From Sporolactobacillus shoreicorticis (lineage in GTDB: Bacteria; Bacillota; Bacilli; Bacillales; Sporolactobacillaceae): 64,000 nt of DNA. Position numbers and translations under genes: made by a program. Position 1 is the first letter of the stretch; every line of letters begins with the position of its first letter. The stretch is taken from contig NZ_JAMXWM010000014.1 of the NCBI RefSeq assembly GCF_024125445.1, forward strand, positions 1 to 64,000, in the 5' to 3' direction. Under the pieces are notes generated by a model. That model searched no databases. It worked only from the letters and a program-made list of their open reading frames with translations, and was not told the origin of the DNA. Below, in pieces: positions 7,506 to 15,364 of this stretch.

Positions 7506-7560
7506 TTGAGAATCAATAGATGGGTGAAAATGGCTCGATTTGATTCTCAACTCATTTTTT
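7505..7560 (+). terminator. Terminator of the small-peptide transcript
   Basis: GTTGAGAATCAA (7505-7516) pairs perfectly with TTGATTCTCAAC (7540-7551), followed by TCATTTTTT. It begins inside the stop codon of the 31-codon ORF, so the peptide unit is closed off from levansucrase, although read-through could feed the latter. Confidence 0.8.
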
Positions 7561-7684
7561 ACATTTAAATTACATTATTTGTATAAAAAGATAAAAAATA
7601 GCAATGTACGGAACCTTTTTATCAAATGATGGGCAGATGCAATTTATTGAAGACAGAAAATTAAGATAAAAAGGAGAATGCAAA

Positions 7685-9133
7685 ATGATTATTCAGGCAC
7701 CCTTAAAAAAAGCGATGGTTGCAGTTACCGCTGTGGCACTGTTTCTGGGGATGGGCACAACATCTACCTATGCAAAACACGCAAAGCATGACTATAAAGA
7801 CTACGGTATCTCTCATATCACACGTTACGACATGCTGAAGGTATCGAAGCAGCAGGGAAACAGCCGTTTCGAGGTTCCGTCATTTGACGCTTCGACAATT
7901 AAAAACTTGGATACAGTAAAAGGACTTGATGTATGGGACAGCTGGCCTCTGCAAAATGCTGATGGAACTACAGCAAATTATCATGGCTACCATATTGTTT
8001 TTGGGCTTGCCGGGGATCCGAAAAATGGAGACGACACGTCAATCTATCTATTCTATCAAAAAATCGGTGACAACTCGATTGACAGTTGGAAAAGTGCCGG
8101 TCGTGTATTTAAAGACAGTGATAAATATGTACCTAATGATCCATATTTAAGCCATCAGACTCAGGAATGGTCGGGATCTGCGACATTGACACGCGATGGA
8201 AAAGTACGTCTTTTCTACACGGATTATTCGGGAGCACCGGAATTAGGTGGTACCGGAGACAGCAATCAAGTGCTTACAACTGCGCAAATCAATTTAAGTC
8301 AACAGGGACAAAATGATCTTAAAGTAGATGGCGTTCAAGATCATAAGTCAATCTTTGACGGCGGTGACGGCACCATTTATCAAAATGTGCAGCAGTTCCA
8401 TGATGAAGGTCTGTTTGCTTCTGGTGACAACCATACATTGCGTGATCCTCACTATGTTGAAGACAATGGACGCAAGTATCTCGTGTTTGAAGCCAATACA
8501 GGAACTGAAACCGGATATCAAGGTGATGATCAATTGTATAATCCGGCCTATTACGGCGGGAGCTACGCATTTTATAAATTTGAAAAAGAAAACCTCCTGA
8601 ACAGCTCGAAAAAACAGTTGGCTTCACTGGCAAACGGGGCACTTGGGATCATCGAATTAAATAATGATTTTACCTTAAAGAAAGTTATGAAGCCTCTGAT
8701 TACGTCAAACACGGTTACTGATGAAATTGAACGAGCCAATGTTTTCAAGCTGAACGGAAAATGGTATCTGTTTACGGATTCTCGCGGTTCAAAAATGACA
8801 ATTAACGGAATCGCTGATAAAGATATTTTTATGCTCGGTTATGTATCAAGTTCATTGACCGGTCCATATAAACCGCTCAACAATAGCGGACTCGTTCTTC
8901 ATATGGATCTTGATCCACAAGATCTGACCTTTACTTATTCACATTTTGCCGTACCACAGAAACGAGGAAATAAAGTAGTGATTACAAGCTATATGACCAA
9001 TAGAGGATTCTTTGCAGATCATCAGTCAACATTTGCACCAAGCTTCCTGCTCAGAATAAACGGTTCACAAACCTCTGTTGTTCCTAACAGCACGCTTGAA
9101 CAAGGACAGTTAACGATTGAAAAGCGCCGATGA
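7685..9133 (+). CDS. sacB: Levansucrase (GH68), secreted
   Basis: Extracellular fructosyltransferase that splits sucrose and builds levan. Of 482 residues, the first 30 form a Sec signal peptide ending TYA before KHAKH. GH68 catalytic residues are all present: nucleophile Asp85 in VWDSWPLQ, transition-state Asp254 in LRDPHYVED, and acid/base Glu349 in TDEIERANVF. The sucrose-pocket EWSGSA motif is also seen. The start has an AAAAGGAG site. No SacY-type antiterminator site or leader terminator is visible between 7561 and 7684, unlike B. subtilis sacB; the gene lies just downstream of the small-peptide unit and Rgg operator, which may be its control. Confidence 0.96.
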   Translation: MIIQAPLKKAMVAVTAVALFLGMGTTSTYAKHAKHDYKDYGISHITRYDMLKVSKQQGNSRFEVPSFDASTIKNLDTVKGLDVWDSWPLQNADGTTANYHGYHIVFGLAGDPKNGDDTSIYLFYQKIGDNSIDSWKSAGRVFKDSDKYVPNDPYLSHQTQEWSGSATLTRDGKVRLFYTDYSGAPELGGTGDSNQVLTTAQINLSQQGQNDLKVDGVQDHKSIFDGGDGTIYQNVQQFHDEGLFASGDNHTLRDPHYVEDNGRKYLVFEANTGTETGYQGDDQLYNPAYYGGSYAFYKFEKENLLNSSKKQLASLANGALGIIELNNDFTLKKVMKPLITSNTVTDEIERANVFKLNGKWYLFTDSRGSKMTINGIADKDIFMLGYVSSSLTGPYKPLNNSGLVLHMDLDPQDLTFTYSHFAVPQKRGNKVVITSYMTNRGFFADHQSTFAPSFLLRINGSQTSVVPNSTLEQGQLTIEKRR

Positions 9134-9163
9134 ATATCTGAATGATCAATTTATGATGAAATG

Positions 9164-9209
9164 AAAACAAGATCCCACAGTGAGATTTCTCTGCGGAATC
9201 TTGTTTTTT
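9164..9209 (+). terminator. Terminator after sacB
   Basis: AACAAGAT pairs with ATCTTGTT at the base of a longer imperfect stem (GTGAGATTTCTCTGC in its upper part), followed by a T run. Confidence 0.7.
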
Positions 9210-9439
9210 GTGGTTATTTACAAAAGGTAGTGATCGTGAACCGCATCGGCATTAGTGCTTGGTCTGTACCCTGATCAAAAAATGATGGGAAACACAACTC
9301 TTTTACTAAGCAGGCTAATGGATGACAATTCAGTAGTAATGAGCATGTTTTTTCAGTGGGTAATCTGTAAAAAAATTCGTGATGGAGCTTTAAAAGTAGT
9401 GTATAGTTACAAGTAAGGTGCAATTTTCCATGTTTAAGA
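9210..9439. other. Intergenic stretch, no intact gene
   Basis: Only short broken frames are seen. One 43-residue plus-strand frame near 9283-9415 ends ICKKIRDGALKVVYSYK, which could be the tail of a lost gene, but no family is recognised. No hairpin, tRNA or repeat stands out. Confidence 0.4.
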
Positions 9440-9942
9440 GTTGCGGTTGTACGTTATCAACTGACAAGGGAAGACTACATTGCTGTTTATTCTAAAGGCG
9501 AATGAACCTTTTCAGGCAATGAATCGATTATTATGAGCAGCATCTCTCTGTATCTGTCTGTCCTTTTTTCAGTGATCGTTCTGTCATAGACAGTGTTTTC
9601 ATGTCAGGGTATTTGTCTTCTCCTGCTTTCTTGCTATTGTGTGGTTCTTCATCACTCCTGAATTCTTTATCCGAAGGTCAGACGCAATCTATTGAAAATA
9701 ATTGATGAAAAATGGGTAATTATCTATCGGTGAATGAACGGACTGAACTGTCAGCAGAAACACTCATTGAAGACGGCGACTCGGATCAAGAATAGTGAGC
9801 TTCATGGGCAGGTATTGTCAAAATCACGGAAACTTATATCAACCCAATGACAGCGATCATATGACCAAAGAAAGCGACTGAAAGTCGTGAATTGGATAAA
9901 ACTCTTAAAAAAATTGTTCCTAATTCCGTAATTGAAAAATAA
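9440..9942 (+). pseudogene. Decayed YcxB-like membrane protein gene
   Basis: Translation in shifting frames gives the order of segments expected of a YcxB-family protein: VAVVRYQLTREDYIAVYSKG, then a hydrophobic middle broken by stops, LYPKVRRN-like residues, LSVNERTELSAETLIEDG, and then SWAGIVKITETYINPMTAII, a TGA stop, and PKKATESRELDKTLKKIVP before the final stop. The last two pieces are in one frame apart from the stop. The family's function is poorly known. Several frameshifts and stops mark it as dead. Confidence 0.5.
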
Positions 9943-9976
9943 ACAGGAATAACTACGACTATGAGGAGGTTCCTTC

Positions 9977-10384
9977 TTGAAAAGAACTGGTGAAATTGCT
10001 TTAACTATTATTGGCGGATGCATCAACCTTTTATTTTTACTGATCGGAATACGCTTGAATACAGTTGACTATTCAGCTCTTCAGACGCAACTGAAAGCGA
10101 CAAGTGAAGAACAAAATTTAACGCCGCAGCAAATTAATGAAATTGTGCACTATGCACAAACCGCTGGAAATATGATTTTGGTGTTTACAATCATTATCTT
10201 TTTACTGACGGCCATTGGACTGTTTCTATTATTAAAGCTGAAAAAAGCGAAAAGCGCCGGTGTACTCATTCTTATAGCCGGTGTATTGAGTCTTCCGGAG
10301 CTGCTGATTCCGGGTATCCTGCTGATTATTGCAGGTATTATGGCCCTGGTCAGAAAACCGAAAGAACCTGTCGATTCTTATTGA
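9977..10384 (+). CDS. DUF4064-like small membrane protein
   Basis: A 135-residue protein beginning MKRTGEIALTIIGGCINLLF, the form typical of DUF4064 proteins. Predicted membrane segments lie at about residues 6-25, 68-86 and 92-122; a polar loop around 35-60 (SALQTQLKATSEEQNLTPQQ) lies between. The start is TTG, chosen from the GAGGAGG site at 9963-9969. No function is known. Its 3' third overlaps, on the other strand, the extended tail of the HxlR gene. Confidence 0.7.
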   Translation: MKRTGEIALTIIGGCINLLFLLIGIRLNTVDYSALQTQLKATSEEQNLTPQQINEIVHYAQTAGNMILVFTIIIFLLTAIGLFLLLKLKKAKSAGVLILIAGVLSLPELLIPGILLIIAGIMALVRKPKEPVDSY

Positions 10385-10807
10385 TTTTTCAAACTGAAGT
10401 ATGACTATAGTACAAAAGCCGTCTGAGGCAATTTCTCGGACGGTTTTTGTATTACTGATTAAGCACGCTTCCAGATAATCTTTTGTATTTCCATATGTTT
10501 TTTCAATGTGATGCTCACCCCATTTGCATAGCGAACTAAGAATCTCTCTCAGTGAATCGCCATACTCGCTTATCTCATATTCGACTTTTGGAGGCACTTG
10601 ATTATAGACGATTCGATTAATAATGCCATCATGCTCCAGCTCCCGCAATTGTTGCGTGAGCATTTTCTGCGTAATCTTTGGAATTAATCGTTTCAGCTCA
10701 CAGGTTCTTTTCTTGCCATGAATTAAATGACAAAGGATCACTGGCTTCCACTTTCCACCAATCACTTCGAGTGTCGCTTCAACGGATATGTTATATTTTT
10801 TAACCAT
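10232..10807 (-). CDS. HxlR-family regulator with abnormal C-terminal extension
   Basis: Winged-helix regulator of the HxlR type, whose members often sense reactive electrophiles or drugs. The family core fills residues 1-115: SVEATLEVIGGKWKPVILCH, LKRLIPKITQKMLTQQLREL, VPPKVEYEISEYGDSL and CKWGEHHI. Members are usually about 105-125 residues; here the frame stays open to 191, passing through the terminator hairpin and 153 bp into the antisense of the DUF4064 gene. One frame over, CTTAATCAGTAA near 10455-10470 would stop it at about 120 residues, so a frameshift close to the end is likely. The start has an ATGGAGG site. It is divergent from an MFS pump it probably controls. Confidence 0.82.
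   Translation of the reverse strand: MVKKYNISVEATLEVIGGKWKPVILCHLIHGKKRTCELKRLIPKITQKMLTQQLRELEHDGIINRIVYNQVPPKVEYEISEYGDSLREILSSLCKWGEHHIEKTYGNTKDYLEACLISNTKTVREIASDGFCTIVILQFEKSIRIDRFFRFSDQGHNTCNNQQDTRNQQLRKTQYTGYKNEYTGAFRFFQL
10414..10448. terminator. Terminator between the DUF4064 and HxlR genes
   Basis: CCGTCTGAG pairs with CTCGGACGG across a short loop, with T residues on the plus side and A residues on the other. It appears to be meant for both genes, yet the HxlR reading frame currently runs through it. Confidence 0.75.
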
Positions 10808-10936
10808 TTAAAAGCCTCCATTAGTTACATGAAAGTATCTATCATACATAAAAGTGCGTACTTGTTGTAATAGAATGCACCATTCATAATAGCATATGCA
10901 AACAGTAATGAACACATTTTTGGAAGGAGTTTTCTT

Positions 10937-12133
10937 ATGTCTTCTAAAGGCAATTTATTTTCATTAATTTCATTGGCAATTAGCGCGTTTGCTATTGGAA
11001 CAACTGAATTTATCAGCGTGGGACTTCTCCCGCTCATAATGGATGAATTTCACGTGTCGTATTCGCTTGCAGGATGGACAGTAACGCTTTACGCACTTGG
11101 AGTTACAGTAGGTGCTCCGGTTCTAACGGCACTGACCATAAGAATCCCGAAAAAGCAATTACTGATACTGATCATGGTGGTATTTCTCATTGCAAACTCA
11201 CTTGCAGTAGGAGCCTTATCGTTCTCTATGCTTCTTGCGGCCAGAATTCTTTCTTCTTTTTCACATGGCGTTTTTATGTCAATTGGTTCAACGATAGCGG
11301 CGGATATCGTTGCGCCAAACAAAAGAGCGAGTGCAATTGCTATTATGTTTACAGGGGTTACTCTTGCAACGGTTACCGGGGTTCCGATCGGCACATTTAT
11401 CGGACAGACCCTGGGCTGGCGAGCGGCATTTGTGATTATCGTTGCTATTGGGCTGATTGCATTGATTACAAGCAGTATTCTAATTCCATCAAAGCTTAAG
11501 AAGCTGCCTAAGATGAAGTTTACGGATCAATTCAGGTTAATTAAAACCGGTCCCTTGCTCCTCGTATTTGTAATTACGGCACTTGGCTATGGCGGTACCT
11601 TTGTCGTATTTACTTATTTATCGCCTCTGTTGGAGACAATCTCCGGATATTCGACGAGCGCGGTTGCCTTAATTTTGTTTCTTTACGGGATAGCGATCGC
11701 GGTAGGAAATACAGTCGGGGGAAAAGTATCAAATGCTAATCCAATGAAAGCTTTAATTTTTATGTTTTTACTTCAAGCAATTTCAATTTTCCTGTTGTAT
11801 TTTACGACCTCAAACAAATGGGCTGGATTATTAACGATCGTATTTATGGGATTGTTCGCGTTTATGAACGTGCCCGGATTGCAGCTTTATGCTGTTCTGC
11901 TTGCCGAACGTTTTGTTCCGGAAAGTGTGTCGGTTGCATCGGCAGTGAATATTGCTGCATTTAACGGCGGGGTTGCACTAGGATCATTTATTGGTGGGCT
12001 CGTCGTCGAACATATTGGACTTATAAATACGACTTGGATTGGCGCCTTGATGGTCCTGTCGGCTGCCTTTCTCAGTATTTGGAGTTACAGATTGGAGCGA
12101 CAGTTCAATGAGCGAATGGCCTGTTCAGGGTAA
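10937..12133 (+). CDS. MFS efflux transporter (DHA1, AraJ-like)
   Basis: A 398-residue, 12-helix major facilitator of the drug:H+ antiporter-1 group. It opens with the family stretch SAFAIGTTEFISVGLLPLIM, and has a motif-C-like segment (GVTLATVTGVPIGTFIGQ) in helix 5. Arabinose-efflux and chloramphenicol-resistance pumps share this layout; the true substrate is unknown. The ribosome binding site is GGAAGGAG. Divergent promoters are shared with the HxlR gene, a common regulator-pump pairing. Confidence 0.88.
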   Translation: MSSKGNLFSLISLAISAFAIGTTEFISVGLLPLIMDEFHVSYSLAGWTVTLYALGVTVGAPVLTALTIRIPKKQLLILIMVVFLIANSLAVGALSFSMLLAARILSSFSHGVFMSIGSTIAADIVAPNKRASAIAIMFTGVTLATVTGVPIGTFIGQTLGWRAAFVIIVAIGLIALITSSILIPSKLKKLPKMKFTDQFRLIKTGPLLLVFVITALGYGGTFVVFTYLSPLLETISGYSTSAVALILFLYGIAIAVGNTVGGKVSNANPMKALIFMFLLQAISIFLLYFTTSNKWAGLLTIVFMGLFAFMNVPGLQLYAVLLAERFVPESVSVASAVNIAAFNGGVALGSFIGGLVVEHIGLINTTWIGALMVLSAAFLSIWSYRLERQFNERMACSG

Positions 12134-12157
12134 TAGATTCAGTAAATGACGGCACAT

Positions 12158-12192
12158 TAAAAACGTTCTCCGTTTATGGTGAACGTTTTTTT
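12158..12192. terminator. Bidirectional terminator, MFS pump / asparaginase
   Basis: AAAACGTTC and GAACGTTTT pair around a 12-nt loop with T and A runs at the two sides, serving both convergent genes. Confidence 0.8.
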
Positions 12193-12240
12193 GGGGAGCA
12201 ATAGTAGATGATTAAAAGAGAACTAGGTTAGTTATAGCAC

Positions 12241-13236
12241 TCATATATAGTTTAAGTCATGAGCGATGGGTGTCTGGAGCCTGCGCTTCACTTCCGAAAG
12301 ATCATTTGTTGTCCCGAGAATCCACATAAGCTTGGCGACAATTGCTTCGGTGTTCATATCGCCAGCCGTGATTCCTCCGGCTTCACCAACCTTTTTACCT
12401 ACTTCGTATATCGACATGTTCTGCCCTTCTTCAAGGCATTGAGTGGTGATGACGACAGGAATGCCTGAGTGTACCAGATCATAGACATAAGTTACCAGAT
12501 TCCTCTTTTCGAAAGGTAGTCCGCCATTTCCAAAACTTTCGATAATTAATCCCTTTGCGTTCTTTTTAATAAAATCAAAAAATTGCGGGGAAAGGCCAGG
12601 AAATGCTTTAACTAAAAAGACATTGGGGCATAAATTCATTTTGTTCTCAAAGTTGATCGTTTCGGTTTCAGGACGATATAAAATATCAAGCCTGCCTTGA
12701 CTAATTGCGGCAATATATGGGAAATTGATACTATTGAAAGCATCATAGCTTTTCGTTCTCATCTTGATTGCCCGCGTGCCTAAGATTGCTTTTCCATCGA
12801 AAACAACATATACACCGGACAGTTCAGCATGCTCTGCAAAGGTAAGTGCATCCTCAATATTTTTCTTAGCATCAGTCTTTCTAAAACTGATTGGAACTTG
12901 TGATCCGGTTATGACGATTGTTTTATCAATCCCGCTGAGCAAATAGGAGAGGCCTGCTGCAGTATAAGCCATTGTGTCCGTTCCATGGGTAATTATAAAA
13001 CTGTCATATTGATGACGATTTTCATAAATGGTGCGAGCGATGTGCAACCAGTCCTCTGGCTGCATGTTTGTACTGTCCTTATTCATCAACACTTGAAACG
13101 AAATCTGCGCATCTGAATGATGACTTTCCTTGAAGTAGTACGAAAGCTGCTCAAGACTCAGCCCGGGAGCAAGGCCATTTTGCTGGAGGGTTGAAACGAT
13201 GGTTCCACCGGTTGCTAATACAAGAATCTTCTTCAA
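12241..13236 (-). CDS. ansA: L-asparaginase, type I
   Basis: Hydrolyses asparagine to aspartate and ammonia; no signal peptide, so cytoplasmic. The two family signatures are clear: ATGGTIVST with the catalytic Thr12, and IITHGTDTMAYTA with the second Thr/Asp pair at residues 86-87. GSQVPISFRKTDAKKN (lysine of the catalytic group) follows. The 331-residue length fits. The start is TTG behind TGAGGAAA. It stands alone, without the ansB aspartase partner of B. subtilis. Confidence 0.93.
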   Translation of the reverse strand: MKKILVLATGGTIVSTLQQNGLAPGLSLEQLSYYFKESHHSDAQISFQVLMNKDSTNMQPEDWLHIARTIYENRHQYDSFIITHGTDTMAYTAAGLSYLLSGIDKTIVITGSQVPISFRKTDAKKNIEDALTFAEHAELSGVYVVFDGKAILGTRAIKMRTKSYDAFNSINFPYIAAISQGRLDILYRPETETINFENKMNLCPNVFLVKAFPGLSPQFFDFIKKNAKGLIIESFGNGGLPFEKRNLVTYVYDLVHSGIPVVITTQCLEEGQNMSIYEVGKKVGEAGGITAGDMNTEAIVAKLMWILGTTNDLSEVKRRLQTPIAHDLNYI

Positions 13237-13328
13237 AATTTTTCCTCATTTCACCACATAATAAATGTTATTATACTGAATTTCTCTTATTCTGGATACA
13301 ATAATTCTTGTTGGTGTTTTTAATTTAT

Positions 13329-13352
13329 AAAAAAAGGCACCTGCGCGGCACC
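13329..13352 (-). terminator. Terminator after the HAD phosphatase gene
   Basis: On the minus strand GGTGCC-GCGCA-GGTGCC folds on itself with two G-U pairs and is followed by seven T residues. Confidence 0.6.
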
Positions 13353-13380
13353 AAATCGTTTTTCATAAGATTTATTTATT

Positions 13381-14190
13381 TTAATCGAGAATAAATTTTT
13401 CAATGGCGTAGGCGACACCGTCTTCTCGATTTGTTTTTGTTACAAACTGTGCCTCATTTTTTAATTGTTCGATTGCATTTCCCATTGCGACGCCGAGTCC
13501 GGCATATTTAATCATTGCCAGATCGTTTGCTTCATCACCCAATGTCATCATTTCTTCAGGTGCAATGCCAAGAAATTTGCCGAGTGCTTGCAGTCCTTTA
13601 CCCTTGTCTACCTCTTTATTTAGAATTTCAAGTAAAAATGGCCTGGATTTCATTATGGTAAAGCTTTCAAAATAGTGTTTCGGTATTTTCTCTATAGCCA
13701 GATCCAATAGACTTTGATTGATGCAGAATATTGCCTTGTTTGCTTTAAAGGATTGCGGAATATGCTCCATTGTCGTTTGGGTGAACGGAAGCGCCTTCAT
13801 GATTTGGCTGTACATGGAGGGTTTTCCCTCGGGATAAGGGGGGCAATAAACACGATGCAGATCTATAAAATTCATTGGTACGTCGAGCGTTTGGCTGAGC
13901 TCATAAATCGAGAGAAGCTGGTCACGTGTCAATACTTTTTCCGAGATCACATTACCTGTATCTGCATGCTGTACGAGTCCACCATTATACGTAATTGCGT
14001 AATCCCCTTGATCAGTCAGGCCGAGAAGATTTAAAAATTCTTTGATCCCAAGGAGCGGTCTGCCTGTGCATAAAACAATCCTAATTCCTTGATTTTTAGC
14101 CGCTTTCAACACATGCTGGGTTCGCTCCGATATTTGTTTGTTCTCATTCAGCAGTGTTCCATCCATATCAATGGCAATCAGTTTAATCAC
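13381..14190 (-). CDS. Cof-type HAD-IIB phosphatase
   Basis: A 269-residue HAD hydrolase with a C2B cap, like the YidA/Cof sugar-phosphate and flavin-phosphate phosphatases. Motif I is IDMDGTLLN at residues 8-16, motif II CTGRP near 40, and the late motif GDEANDLAMIKYAGLGVAMG binds magnesium; a Lys precedes it in EVDKGKGLQAL. The start is GTG behind GGAGGG. Substrate specificity cannot be deduced; these enzymes are promiscuous. Confidence 0.92.
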   Translation of the reverse strand: MIKLIAIDMDGTLLNENKQISERTQHVLKAAKNQGIRIVLCTGRPLLGIKEFLNLLGLTDQGDYAITYNGGLVQHADTGNVISEKVLTRDQLLSIYELSQTLDVPMNFIDLHRVYCPPYPEGKPSMYSQIMKALPFTQTTMEHIPQSFKANKAIFCINQSLLDLAIEKIPKHYFESFTIMKSRPFLLEILNKEVDKGKGLQALGKFLGIAPEEMMTLGDEANDLAMIKYAGLGVAMGNAIEQLKNEAQFVTKTNREDGVAYAIEKFILD

Positions 14191-14436
14191 AATTTTCCCT
14201 CCATTGCTTGATCTTATTTATAGTATACAGGGTTTGTCGCTTGAACAGAATGAATAAAATTCGATGTAAGAGCGGAGCAAATGATTTCAAAAAACGGAAG
14301 GTGGCCCGAGAAGCATTACCGGCTGGCCTTGCTAGAATACATTCAGTTACCAGACTTCTGAAATTTGGGAGCGCGCATGGGTTTCATTAATGATCATCAA
14401 AAGAATTAAGCGTCACCAGGTTTATTTGAAACATAT

Positions 14437-14475
14437 AAAAGCAGCCGACGGTTGACTCATCGACTGCTTTTTTTA
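14437..14475. terminator. Terminator downstream of the PAP2 gene
   Basis: AAAGCAGCCGA pairs with TCGACTGCTTT (one mismatch) and is flanked by A and T runs on both sides, so it can act for the minus-strand PAP2 gene. Confidence 0.75.
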
Positions 14476-14480
14476 CAGAA

Positions 14481-15014
14481 TTAAAATGGGATTACGATTT
14501 TTAAGAAACAAACATACCCTGTGACGCTGCCGAGCAGCATGCCGGCCAGGACATCCGACGGGTAGTGCAGACCAAGAAATATTCGTGAAACAGCAACACT
14601 GAGGCCGACAGGAAGCAGGATGAGACTGAGTGACGGATGAAATAAGATAAGCGGTATAATAACTGAGAAAATGGCAGTAGTATGCCCCGACGGGAATGAA
14701 TGATCCTGCAAGGGATTGATCGGATGGTTCGTTCCATCGAGAATTAAATAAGGGCGTTTTCTCGGGAAACACAGCTTAAATACCTGAACAACAATATGAC
14801 TGATGGTCAAGGATACGGCGCATGCCAATGCGGTCAGGCGCAGTTGTCCGTGTGCAAAAATCAGCAGGAAAAGGACAAGCAAAATCTCCAAGACAGCGCC
14901 GCCGATATTGGTGATGGTACGGAAGTACGCATTCCAGAGTTTGCGTTCAAAGTGCCGGTTTATTTTTTTGAATAAACGGCATTCCATTTCGTAAAGAACA
15001 TTAAAGGGCAGCAA
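14481..15014 (-). CDS. PAP2-family membrane phosphatase
   Basis: A 177-residue, roughly five-helix membrane enzyme with the three phosphatidic-acid-phosphatase motifs: KLCFPRKRP (KX6RP), FPSGH, and SRIFLGLHYPSD (SRX5HX3D). Similar Bacillus proteins (YodM, BcrC-like) dephosphorylate undecaprenyl pyrophosphate or phospholipid phosphates at the membrane. The start is TTG behind GGGAGGTG. A lone gene with its own terminator. Confidence 0.88.
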   Translation of the reverse strand: MLPFNVLYEMECRLFKKINRHFERKLWNAYFRTITNIGGAVLEILLVLFLLIFAHGQLRLTALACAVSLTISHIVVQVFKLCFPRKRPYLILDGTNHPINPLQDHSFPSGHTTAIFSVIIPLILFHPSLSLILLPVGLSVAVSRIFLGLHYPSDVLAGMLLGSVTGYVCFLKIVIPF

Positions 15015-15364
15015 TCGACTTCACCTCCCAATTGCGCATCATGCTGATTTTATTGAAGATCAGTTTTGAAATATACTATTCGGTGAAGCTCTTCATTTTC
15101 TGATCAGCATGTGCACCTGATCTTATTATATAGTAAATGATCAATGTTGAGAAAACTTTAACCTATATTTAAGGCTCTGTGAATGCTCATTTTTTCTTAA
15201 ATGACTGAAGGGAGCGAGCAAATTATATTATATGCCGCATCACTTAAATGATTTGAATTAAGTCACAGTTTACAAGATTGTTCCTCAATAGTATACTCGA
15301 TTCAACATCTACCATGAAACACATTAAATCAATACATAATTGACATATTGGAGGAAATGAGACG
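15015..15364. other. Divergent intergenic region before pncB
   Basis: It holds a 9-bp inverted repeat, CATGCTGAT (15040-15048) and ATCAGCATG (15103-15111), 54 nt apart, plus AT-rich sequence that must contain promoters for the two divergent genes. No ORF with a credible ribosome binding site is seen, and no recognised NAD-repressor box. Confidence 0.4.

Noticed and set aside
7561-7684. A SacY-type antiterminator site and leader terminator before sacB, as in B. subtilis.
   Set aside because: No matching hairpin or conserved antiterminator sequence could be seen in this interval.
14281-14405. A 26-codon plus-strand ORF (opening MISKNGRWPEKHYRL) that stays open past one stop to 14405.
   Set aside because: Only a partial GGAG site, no promoter or family similarity; not strong enough to call.
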